From IMG/VR virus record IMGVR_UViG_3300025141_016717, positions 1 to 32,216 of that record: 32,216 bases of DNA; one strand, written 5' to 3'. Under the pieces are notes generated by a model. The model did no database searches. It was given only the letters and a program-made list of their open reading frames with translations, and was not told the origin of the DNA. Every line of letters begins with the position of its first letter. Within the stretch, counting starts at the first letter, position 1. The translations under genes and the position numbers were made by a program. Source of the stretch: a virus. This document shows, piece by piece, positions 15,363-21,888 of this stretch.

Positions 15363-17000
15363 TTAATATTTGTGTGAAAGCTTGCCTTCTTCTGGCGGTC
15401 TCCATCCCGCAGGAGGTTGCCAACTCGACGGGTTTTCTTTTTGCTCAGAAACTACCGCACCAGTATTTATAAGCAGCATTGAGATGCTGGCAGCATTTTC
15501 CAAAGCAGTTCTTGTAACCTTTTTCGGATCTATAACTCCCGCTTCTACCAAATCTTCAAACTCGCCCGTTGCAGCATTATATCCGAAGTTTGAATCGTCT
15601 GAGCTTAGAATTTTTTTGATTATTTCCTCTGGATCTAAATCTGCATTTTCAACAATTTGCCTTATAGGTCTTTGGCATGCATCTAAAATAACCCTTACGG
15701 CAGGCAGAACTCTATCTGGGAAAGCAGATGTATCAACCATTTTGGCGGCCCTCAGAAGGGCTGTTCCGCCGCCAGGAACGTACCCCTCTTCTATTGCAGC
15801 CTTAGTTGCGCATATCGCATCCTCAACCCTATCACCCTTCTCTCTTAGCTCAAGCTCGGTAGAGTAACCAACAGATATTACTGCCGCCTTGCTTTTTAAG
15901 AAAGATATCCGGTTTTTAGAGTCAACAAGCATCTGGTCAGATATTAACTTTTGTGAATCAGATTCATAGATGGCTATTTTTTCTGCAACCCTTTTTTCGT
16001 CTTTTCTTCCTTCAACAATTCTTGTTGAATATTGGTTTACAATAACTCTTTGTGCAAAACCAAGATCTGATACCTCCATGTTCACAACAGAACAATCAAC
16101 TCCAGCAACCTTTGTTCCAACAAGTGTTGATAAAGCGCTAACCCACTCGTCTTGAGTAACGCCAAGAACAGGGATTTTGACAGCAACAGCCTTTAATCTT
16201 CCAAGCTTGTTGTTTGCAACCAGAGTTTGCAGGACCTCTCGGTTTACATCTTTTGCTAAAATCAATATAGGTGTATTGGCCTCTGATAAAGCGTGAAGAA
16301 GCTTTAGGTAAAGGTTTAGGTTTGACATTTCTTCGTTACATATTAAAATCCTGCAGCCTTCAAACGTAACCTCTGCCGCTCCCTCAAGAGCAAAGGCTGG
16401 AGAGATCCAGCCGCTTTCCAGCTCTATTCCGTCTACTATATTTACAGAGTTACCTATTCCGGGGGATGCCTTTGCAACAACAGTTCCATCCATATCTACT
16501 TCCGAAAATGCCTGAGCAATACTTGATCCTAAGTCAGAGTCATTATTCGCAGATATAGTTGCTATATTTTTTAGATCATCAAAGCTTGACGCCTCGCTCT
16601 TCATAAGATCAAGCTTTTCAAATACAGCTTTTTTAGCCAACTCAACGCCCCTCCTTAGGTAAAGAGGAGAATAACCATTTGCGAGAAGCCTGCATCCATT
16701 TTTAAGAATTTCATCAGCCAAAACAGTTGCAGTAGTTGTTCCATCTCCAGCAATGGCGGCAGTTCTTCCCGCCGCCTCTTTGATAAGTTGGCAAGATAGA
16801 TCTTCAACAGGGTCTTCTAGAACAATCTCTCTAGCAACAGAGACTCCGTCTTTGGTTAAGACTGGAGCCCCTACAAATTTCCCCAAAATAACGTTTTTAC
16901 CCTGCGGCCCCATAGTTACCGCTACAGTTCTGGATAGCTTTTCTGATCCAGCCAAAATCCTTTCTCTAGCTGATTTGCTGTAAGTTAAATCCTTTGCCAT
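15363..17000 (-). CDS. groEL: GroEL-type chaperonin (Hsp60)
   Basis: A 545-residue group I chaperonin of full length. Conserved elements are TMGPQGKNVIL (29-39), TKDGVSVAREI (49-59, D51 for GroEL D52), GDGTTTATVLA (85-95, D86 for D87), RVEDAICATKAAIEEG with the D398 equivalent, VPGGGTALL, and NAATGEFEDLVEAGVIDPKK near the end. The ATPase equatorial domain therefore looks intact. The C-terminal Gly-Gly-Met tail of bacterial GroEL is replaced by a Trp/Pro-rich tail (SSWQPPAGWRPPEEGK). It starts with an AAGGAG SD 7-8 nt before the ATG and overlaps the RuvC-like gene by 35 nt. No groES is seen in the window. It probably folds phage proteins, using host or remote GroES, or none. Confidence 0.96.
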   Translation of the reverse strand: MAKDLTYSKSARERILAGSEKLSRTVAVTMGPQGKNVILGKFVGAPVLTKDGVSVAREIVLEDPVEDLSCQLIKEAAGRTAAIAGDGTTTATVLADEILKNGCRLLANGYSPLYLRRGVELAKKAVFEKLDLMKSEASSFDDLKNIATISANNDSDLGSSIAQAFSEVDMDGTVVAKASPGIGNSVNIVDGIELESGWISPAFALEGAAEVTFEGCRILICNEEMSNLNLYLKLLHALSEANTPILILAKDVNREVLQTLVANNKLGRLKAVAVKIPVLGVTQDEWVSALSTLVGTKVAGVDCSVVNMEVSDLGFAQRVIVNQYSTRIVEGRKDEKRVAEKIAIYESDSQKLISDQMLVDSKNRISFLKSKAAVISVGYSTELELREKGDRVEDAICATKAAIEEGYVPGGGTALLRAAKMVDTSAFPDRVLPAVRVILDACQRPIRQIVENADLDPEEIIKKILSSDDSNFGYNAATGEFEDLVEAGVIDPKKVTRTALENAASISMLLINTGAVVSEQKENPSSWQPPAGWRPPEEGKLSHKY

Positions 17001-17535
17001 TATCTAGCTCCTTGTAAATGTGTGTTAGCGCTACCGCTATAGCATCTGCCTCATCAAAGCATTCATCTTTTATATTGCCTGTTTTTTTCTTTCTCAATTT
17101 AAAATCATCAAAATTATTTAAGATAAAATCGAAAGCCTCTTCTTTTGAAGATATTTTCTTTCCAGCAATCTTAGAAAGAATTGAGCGAACTGTAATTACC
17201 GCATATGTATCTGGCTCAATATTAAGAGCGTTAATAGATCCGATAGAGCTGACCTCATTAAACACAGATAAAACAATGATGGTTCTAGCCGAACTTCTTC
17301 CTTTTGAAAATTTATTCGCGTAAGCCTCTATGGCAACAGAATCTGGCGATTTTTTAGACAAAAAATTAGTTATTTTATCCAAATAATCTGCAGCCCTAAC
17401 AGACAAAGATCCCTTGTTTGATTTTAGGGGTTTTATGTGACCGTACTCTTCTAGCTTATAGTTTTTTTCATCATAAGCTAGCACAGCCCATCCAACAGTA
17501 GAGGATGATATGTCTAATCCAATTACTTTTTTCAT
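16966..17535 (-). CDS. ruvC: RuvC-like Holliday-junction resolvase
   Basis: A 189-residue RNase H-fold endonuclease. The catalytic acidic residues are visible as D8 in VIGLDISSSTVGW, E70 in SVAIEAYAN, and D161 and D164 in CFDEADAIAVAL, matching the four-carboxylate RuvC arrangement. Length is close to bacterial RuvC (about 170). It would resolve branched recombination or packaging intermediates. The ATG at 17533-17535 lies 5 nt from a 13-bp hairpin, and no SD is present. Translation initiation must therefore be weak or depend on opening the hairpin. It overlaps groEL by 35 nt at its 3' end. Confidence 0.9.
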   Translation of the reverse strand: MKKVIGLDISSSTVGWAVLAYDEKNYKLEEYGHIKPLKSNKGSLSVRAADYLDKITNFLSKKSPDSVAIEAYANKFSKGRSSARTIIVLSVFNEVSSIGSINALNIEPDTYAVITVRSILSKIAGKKISSKEEAFDFILNNFDDFKLRKKKTGNIKDECFDEADAIAVALTHIYKELDNGKGFNLQQIS

Positions 17536-17536
17536 A

Positions 17537-17572
17537 ACAAAAGGCGCGTAAAGATTATACTTTACGCGCCTT
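17537..17572 (-). terminator. Intrinsic terminator after the SSB gene
   Basis: A perfect 13-bp inverted repeat, aaggcgcgtaaag (17541-17553) and ctttacgcgcctt (17560-17572), has the 6-nt loop attata. On the minus strand the stem leads into TTTTGTT. There is no T-run on the plus side. It would end most SSB transcripts while letting a fraction continue into the RuvC-like, GroEL and RecA genes, unless these have an unseen promoter. It also covers the position where the RuvC-like gene would need its ribosome binding site. Confidence 0.8.
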
Positions 17573-17598
17573 AAAAAAGCAGTTTATTTTAGAAAAAA

Positions 17599-18213
17599 CT
17601 ACTCAAAGTCAAAGTCAAAATCATCATCGGAAGCAGATGATTCGGACGCCTCAGGGGCAGAGCCTGACCACCCCATTCTCTCACAAACCGCTTCAGCAGT
17701 TGATGGAGAAATTGCTCGCTCTACATTGATGCGATCATTGAACTCCATGAATTTTGACTTAAACTCAGAGGAGAGGCTCTCCTTGGGGTTTGGCTGCACA
17801 CTATAAAGAGGCTGCTGTCCAGGTGATCCGCGCAGAATGGTGATATCGTACTGCGTTACTTTGCCCCAACGCTTATTGTTATACAGAGCCTTGATTGCAT
17901 TGTAGATCTGTGGGCCGACCTCAAGGAGTCGGAAACCATCGTCACTACGATCAAGAACCTTGATTAGCCATCGAGCCTGACGCTTAAAGCCAGAATCCTC
18001 AAGGCGAGAGACAAGCTCGGGATTATTAACCGGAGAGTTAATCTTACCCTTTTTGCCGTCCGACCCCACAATCCAGTGGATGTAAAACTGGACGGGATTG
18101 CCCATAATGCGAACTGTGTTTTCGCCCTCTTCAAGCCTCATGAAATCAGACTTTCCACCTGAACCCGAGTCTGCTGAATTCCAATCTACTTCACCAAATA
18201 CCATGTTTGACAT
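17599..18213 (-). CDS. ssb: Single-stranded DNA-binding protein, gp32-like
   Basis: A 204-residue SSB. The core carries the OB-fold signals of phage gp32-type SSBs: LEEGENTVRIMGNPVQFYIH (residues about 27-46), RWLIKVLDRSDDGFRLLEVG, then IYNAIKALYNNKRWGKVTQY, and a PLYSV strand. The end is an acidic flexible tail (SSASDDDFDFDFE) typical of SSBs, where it recruits partner proteins. Unlike T4 gp32 no zinc-binding Cys set is visible. The ATG has AGGAG 7 nt upstream. Its codons are clearly more GC-rich (many AAG, CTC, GGC, ATC) than those of neighbours, which fits a very highly expressed gene. A terminator follows directly. It would coat the strands used by DnaE, RecA and the possible UvsY-like protein. 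Confidence 0.88.
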   Translation of the reverse strand: MSNMVFGEVDWNSADSGSGGKSDFMRLEEGENTVRIMGNPVQFYIHWIVGSDGKKGKINSPVNNPELVSRLEDSGFKRQARWLIKVLDRSDDGFRLLEVGPQIYNAIKALYNNKRWGKVTQYDITILRGSPGQQPLYSVQPNPKESLSSEFKSKFMEFNDRINVERAISPSTAEAVCERMGWSGSAPEASESSASDDDFDFDFE

Positions 18214-18269
18214 ATTATTACTCCTATCTATTGTTTTTTTGGCAGTTATCGCACCATGCGAATTTAGCC
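18214..18269 (-). promoter_or_regulatory. Structured leader of the SSB gene
   Basis: The 72-nt gap before ssb has, on the minus strand, a small hairpin (TCGCA-TGG-TGCGA, 18249-18261) inside a possible GGC/GCC closing pair (18267-18269 with 18241-18243). An A-rich stretch containing seven A, the SD AGGAG and the ATG follows. A structured element followed by an unstructured A-rich initiation region is how T4 gp32 represses its own translation. Here that function is inference by analogy. Confidence 0.3.
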
Positions 18270-18285
18270 GGTTTTGTCTAAGGAT

Positions 18286-18840
18286 TTACTCCCAAGGTGT
18301 GTCGTTATCATCTATGATAATATCATCATCTTCTCTGCTGGATGGAAGTGATCCCGCAGATGCATCTACACTATTATACCCAATATTACTAGACATTTCT
18401 ATTGAATAATCTCTTTTTAAGAAAGTTTTTAAAGAATAATGCCATCCAGAAAAATAGCTGGCCTTATTCTCTAGCCACTTTTTGCAGGCCTTAGCCATCA
18501 CAAGATCGTTGTAGGCCTCAATATAATCATCATCAGATTGAGCGAACCATTCTTTATCTTTTGCTGTTTTGTACCCAGCTTGCTTTGCCTTGTTTAGCGC
18601 AGCCTCCGACCAAGCTTTGTTTTTTTCAGATTCTAATCGGCCGATTAGTCGGTCAATCTCAATTATTCTTTCCTGGCACAAGTTCTGCGCTTCTAAGGTT
18701 AGAAGAAGCCCTCTCTCCGCAATGTTTAAATCAACAATACCATTTGTTGGCAACGTTGAAATGATATCTGTGATTGGGCCAATATCAATATTTTCTATTG
18801 AAAAATCTTTGCTAAAAGCTACATTATGTAAAAGCGTCAT
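18286..18840 (-). CDS. Helical protein, possible UvsY-like recombination mediator
   Basis: A 184-residue protein. After an N-terminal 45 residues, the region 46-100 is a long charged helix with LEAQNLCQERIIEIDRLI, ending in AWSEAALNKAKQAGYKTAKD. Next come a D/Y-rich turn (FAQSDDDYIEAYNDL) and a second helix (KKWLENKASYFSGWHYSLK). This order resembles T4 UvsY: a helix with E/K/A, a 'D..Y' turn, then a helix with W/Y and K/R. The last 40 residues are acidic and disordered. It overlaps the upstream gene by 4 nt (ATGA) with a TGGAG SD. Position just before ssb and in the recA operon supports a mediator role, but sequence similarity is only pattern-level. Confidence 0.8.
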   Translation of the reverse strand: MTLLHNVAFSKDFSIENIDIGPITDIISTLPTNGIVDLNIAERGLLLTLEAQNLCQERIIEIDRLIGRLESEKNKAWSEAALNKAKQAGYKTAKDKEWFAQSDDDYIEAYNDLVMAKACKKWLENKASYFSGWHYSLKTFLKRDYSIEMSSNIGYNSVDASAGSLPSSREDDDIIIDDNDTPWE

Positions 18841-19166
18841 TTTTTCTCCAATATTTTTTCGACCCGCTCCAGCCTCTCAAGAACATTAAGCAGATCTGGG
18901 ATTTGGTCTACAAAATTTTCGACTTTTTTCAAAGATCCCTCCAAAATTCTAATTCGCTGATTTATCATTACGTTTAAAATAAAATAAATCGCAATAACAT
19001 TAACACCCTTATTTGGAGGAGGGATGATGGCTGATATTAACCCATTGTTATCTGTCTTGAATAGGCCGATAAAATCAGCCTCTCCAAGGGTTTCTTTTAT
19101 TTCAAGAAAGTAACTATACTCAGAGTCGTTTAGGTCAAGCCTCTTGTTGCCAACCGCTCTTATCAA
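18837..19166 (-). CDS. Small hypothetical protein
   Basis: A 109-residue protein with a probable TTG start at 19164-19166 that overlaps the previous stop (TTGA). Residues 10-45 look globular (LNDSEYSYFLEIKETLGEAD, then FIGLFKTDNNGLISAIIPPP). A hydrophobic stretch, VNVIAIYFILNVMINQRI, comes next and is more likely a buried helix than a membrane span because charged residues follow at once. The end is a coiled-coil-like helix (LLNVLERLERVEKILEKK). It sits between the zinc-ribbon gene and the possible UvsY-like gene in one translationally coupled chain. No function recognised. Confidence 0.75.
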   Translation of the reverse strand: MIRAVGNKRLDLNDSEYSYFLEIKETLGEADFIGLFKTDNNGLISAIIPPPNKGVNVIAIYFILNVMINQRIRILEGSLKKVENFVDQIPDLLNVLERLERVEKILEKK

Positions 19167-19660
19167 GAGCCTACCCGCCTAACTGCTGCTCCAGTTTTTA
19201 AGCGGTTTTCTTTGGCAATTCTCTTTAATCTCTGTATCCTAAGGTCTTCGTCAATGTCTTCTGCAGATATTGACTCTGATGATTTAACCATCTCATCTCT
19301 AACCTGGCTTCTTATATCCTCATAAGACTCTTCGGGAGGAGACTCTTCGGAAGGAGACTCTGAGGCGGAAGTATCTTCAACTGCCTCATCAGCAGTCTGA
19401 CCTTCTGGAGCGTCCTCTTTTTGCCCTGGAGCAGTTGGTGGAAAAAACTCAACCAGCATAAAAAGAGCTATATCAAAAATATCATTTGAATCTAAATTTC
19501 TTGCAAAATGCTGATTAGTTAATTTATTTTTAAATAAGTCCAACCTTCTTTTATGAAGGTCTCCAAGAAGGGCGCTTCCGCATGCTGGACAACAATTATT
19601 AGAAAGCGCATGGCGCATATTCTGTTTTACAGCAAACTTGCAACTTCTACATTCAATCAT
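19163..19660 (-). CDS. Zinc-ribbon protein with disordered acidic middle
   Basis: A 165-residue protein. The N-terminus is a zinc ribbon with C4/C7 and C24/C27 (IECRSCKF and CCPACGSALLG). A helix follows (HKRRLDLFKNKLTNQHFARN), then a Pro/Glu/Ser-rich disordered segment partly built from a 15-bp repeat, and a basic C-terminal helix (DEDLRIQRLKRIAKENRLK). It overlaps the last dnaE piece by 4 nt (ATGA), with GGGAG 6 nt upstream. A nucleic-acid or replisome accessory role is plausible from the ribbon and location, but no family is identified. Confidence 0.8.
   Translation of the reverse strand: MIECRSCKFAVKQNMRHALSNNCCPACGSALLGDLHKRRLDLFKNKLTNQHFARNLDSNDIFDIALFMLVEFFPPTAPGQKEDAPEGQTADEAVEDTSASESPSEESPPEESYEDIRSQVRDEMVKSSESISAEDIDEDLRIQRLKRIAKENRLKTGAAVRRVGS
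19326..19370. repeat. 15-bp tandem repeat in the zinc-ribbon gene
   Basis: Units gactcttcgggagga (19326-19340) and gactcttcggaagga (19341-19355) differ at one base. A third, more degenerate unit starts gactctgagg at 19356. They encode the Ser/Glu/Pro-rich linker of the zinc-ribbon protein. Confidence 0.75.
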
Positions 19661-20802
19661 ATTTTTCTCCCATAAACTCTTTCTAAAGATGATAGCGCTA
19701 GGTCTTTTTGCCCCATATATTCGTTCACTTTACATATAGCCTTTATCGGCAAACCCTCTTTTAAGATTGCTTTATACTTATCATAATCATCTGCCCAAAG
19801 GGTTAAGCCGCATGTATCGCCACTAACGTCTTCAACAAGATATTTAGCAAACTTTCTGCCTACATTTTTTCCATTTTTGATCTTAAACTCTTTGATCTTC
19901 GTTTTGATTATAGCTTCAACTTTAACCCTGGCACCATTATTTTGATTTTCGACATCCTTAATTGGAGTTACAAACGGCCCTCCGGTGAAGAAGGTTGAAA
20001 AAACCTCGTGCAAACTGCCAGATATCGATCGCCCAAGAACCTCTCTCTCATTTAGAAGAATATCCTTTCTGTCCCATTCGTCCTCTGAAGCTGCATAGGT
20101 AAGTCCGGAAACTATATTCTTAAACCTATCAGATTCAACCGAAATATCAAAGTCATCAAAGTAAGTATCTCGAATGTCTTTTGTTATTTTCTTTATTTCT
20201 GGATGCGCTTCTAAAATATCTTTCTCAACTTCTTTTTTTACTGCGTTTTTCGCTTTTGATCGATACTTTTGATAATTATCATGCATATCCATCCTTGTAA
20301 GGCTAAAGCTATCTAGAGCACCCGCCTTTGATAGAGATTGAATAACTGTTTTGCCAACAGTTCTGCTGTTATTCTTTGATACAAATTCCAAAAAGGAGGT
20401 GTATGGCTGCATCTTAACAATTGATTCAATTGCTTTTTCTCCAACACCTTTAATTGCAGAAAGCCCTGTTGTAATAGTCATGCCCTCCAGAACCCTGTAG
20501 TTGCCAGCCGAGTCATTAATATTGGGATTCTCTATTTTTATCCCCATACCCTTACAGCCCGATAGGTACTCTTGAGTCTTGTCAGAGTTTGGGTCTTCAG
20601 AATTTAGAAGAGCACACATAAATTGTGTTGGATAGTGACACCTTAACCAGGCAGTATAAAAGGATATATGTGAGTAAGAGACTGAGTGTGAGTTGGAAGT
20701 TAAAATTCCATTCGCGAGATAATACTGGTGATCAGGGTGATTAACCTCAAGATCATAAGTATGTTCTTCGCCTACACTCTCTACAGAGATGATTTTAGTC
20801 AC
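19657..20802 (-). CDS. dnaE: DNA polymerase III alpha, C-terminal piece, with split-intein C-half
   Basis: A 381-residue chain. Residues 1-37 are the intein C-half. Residues 38-381 resume DnaE at SHSVSYSHISFYTAWLRCHY, matching the E. coli segment [21 protein letters not shown]. A helix-hairpin-helix (LSAIKGVGEKAIESIV) follows, then a charged helical region, and an OB-fold at about 285-375 (VKVEAIIKTKIKEFKIKNG, then YLVEDVSGDTCGLTLWADDY). The start is GTG at 20800-20802, with AAGGAG 6 nt upstream lying in the last codons of the nuclease gene. Function requires trans-splicing to the middle piece. No terminal clamp-binding motif was recognised. Confidence 0.93.
   Translation of the reverse strand: MTKIISVESVGEEHTYDLEVNHPDHQYYLANGILTSNSHSVSYSHISFYTAWLRCHYPTQFMCALLNSEDPNSDKTQEYLSGCKGMGIKIENPNINDSAGNYRVLEGMTITTGLSAIKGVGEKAIESIVKMQPYTSFLEFVSKNNSRTVGKTVIQSLSKAGALDSFSLTRMDMHDNYQKYRSKAKNAVKKEVEKDILEAHPEIKKITKDIRDTYFDDFDISVESDRFKNIVSGLTYAASEDEWDRKDILLNEREVLGRSISGSLHEVFSTFFTGGPFVTPIKDVENQNNGARVKVEAIIKTKIKEFKIKNGKNVGRKFAKYLVEDVSGDTCGLTLWADDYDKYKAILKEGLPIKAICKVNEYMGQKDLALSSLERVYGRKI
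20692..20802 (-). other. Split intein 2, C-terminal half (IntC), 37 residues
   Basis: Residues 1-37 of the C-terminal DnaE chain carry intein block F (TYDLEVNHPDHQYYLANG, H25) and block G ending ILTSN. Asn37 would be cyclised, and the +1 extein residue is Ser38. The penultimate residue is Ser instead of the usual His. Its partner is the Ser1 N-half at 21768-22091. Confidence 0.9.
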
Positions 20803-20805
20803 TAG

Positions 20806-21888
20806 CTACTCCTTTGTAAGTATATTTTTTTCGAGGTATTCTTCGCCAAGATAATAAACACCAGGCACGCCATTGTCCAGTATTTCCCTAACCTTATTTA
20901 AGGTACGCAGCCTAAAGTCGTTGGCAGACTTTCTGTAGTCGTATTCCGTATGCGATACTCTTATCAGAAGATAGTCTTTATCTAAAGAGAACTTGTCTAG
21001 CTCTTTATCCTTTTTCTTATTAAGATTTAGTTTTTCATCGCCAAAGATCGGATCGAAATGGTGCGGACCATCTAACTCTATGATTATTTTATTTTCTTCG
21101 TCAATCACATCGACTTGCTTTCTGGAGGTCTTGTTTGTCAAAAAATGTTTGTTCGAGTTGACCTGCTGATTTCCCTTGAATAAAGGGTTGATTGATTGGG
21201 CGAAAGCTCGAAGTCTTTTTTCAGGTTTAGAGGTCCATGTTTTATGCATAGCCCTTGTGCATTTATTATAAAAATCTTCGGGATTGTTATCTCTCCAGTT
21301 TTTCAGCCTTTCCGCTCTTGCAGCTTGAACATCAGCTCTTGCGGATGTCTTCTTTGCCGTCTCGCTTTGATTCTCCCGAAAGATAGCTGCCTTATTCGGG
21401 TCATTCCACGCTTCCTTCAGCATAGAAGCTCTTCTTTTTCTTTCTTCGGGATTGCTCATAATGGAATCGCTAATTTTCTTTCCACCTTCAACCCAACCAG
21501 CCCTTACTTTGGCCTGCTCATCGGCAGAAAGCTTTGCAAACCAAGAACCATTTTTCTTGCCGGCCTCCTTCTTCTTTTCTATTGTCATTGGAGCCATATA
21601 ACCTCCATATAGTCCAACATACTGATCAAGAGATATTTCTTTGTGCTCTTTTTCTATATGCTGCTTTAATGTTCTTGATTTATGATCGCAAAGAGAGCAT
21701 TGAATAATCTCGCCCATCTCCAAAGCTTTTTGAATGTAAGTGACACACTTTGCCTTATGTTTTCTTAGTCCTTGCTTTGTTTTTGACTCTTTTCCGCAGA
21801 AACAACGATCTCCATGTTGGTTTCCAGAATTAGCCACAGCGGAAGCATCTCCCCGGTCGTGGTTCTGAACTTGTGATTCTTTGTGCAT
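20806..21888 (-). CDS. Free-standing homing endonuclease-like protein, Vsr-like (EDxHD-type)
   Basis: A 360-residue protein between the middle and C-terminal dnaE pieces. Two zinc fingers come first: C29, C31, H44, C48 (CFCGKESKTKQGLRKHKAKC) and C64, C67, H77, H82. Helical NUMOD-like DNA-binding repeats follow (KKEAGKKNGSWFAKLS, then NPEERKRRASMLKEAWNDP). The C-terminal nuclease has E271, D273 and H276/H277 (IIIELDGPHHF), then D294/D298 in KKDKELDKF. This is the ExDGxH...D pattern of very-short-patch-repair-like homing endonucleases known from fractured split-intein loci. The ATG at 21888 (GGAG 10 nt upstream) lies 124 nt inside the IntN2 coding sequence in another frame. A GTG at 21837 is an alternative. 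Either way the frames overlap. Confidence 0.88.
   Translation of the reverse strand: MHKESQVQNHDRGDASAVANSGNQHGDRCFCGKESKTKQGLRKHKAKCVTYIQKALEMGEIIQCSLCDHKSRTLKQHIEKEHKEISLDQYVGLYGGYMAPMTIEKKKEAGKKNGSWFAKLSADEQAKVRAGWVEGGKKISDSIMSNPEERKRRASMLKEAWNDPNKAAIFRENQSETAKKTSARADVQAARAERLKNWRDNNPEDFYNKCTRAMHKTWTSKPEKRLRAFAQSINPLFKGNQQVNSNKHFLTNKTSRKQVDVIDEENKIIIELDGPHHFDPIFGDEKLNLNKKKDKELDKFSLDKDYLLIRVSHTEYDYRKSANDFRLRTLNKVREILDNGVPGVYYLGEEYLEKNILTKE

Noticed and set aside
15370-15867. Plus-strand open frame opposite groEL
   Set aside because: It is a mirror of a strongly conserved chaperonin coding region, with no SD and no recognisable protein.
17018-17323. Plus-strand open frame opposite the RuvC-like gene
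   Set aside because: The minus strand encodes the four conserved acidic residues of RuvC here. The plus frame shows no family features.
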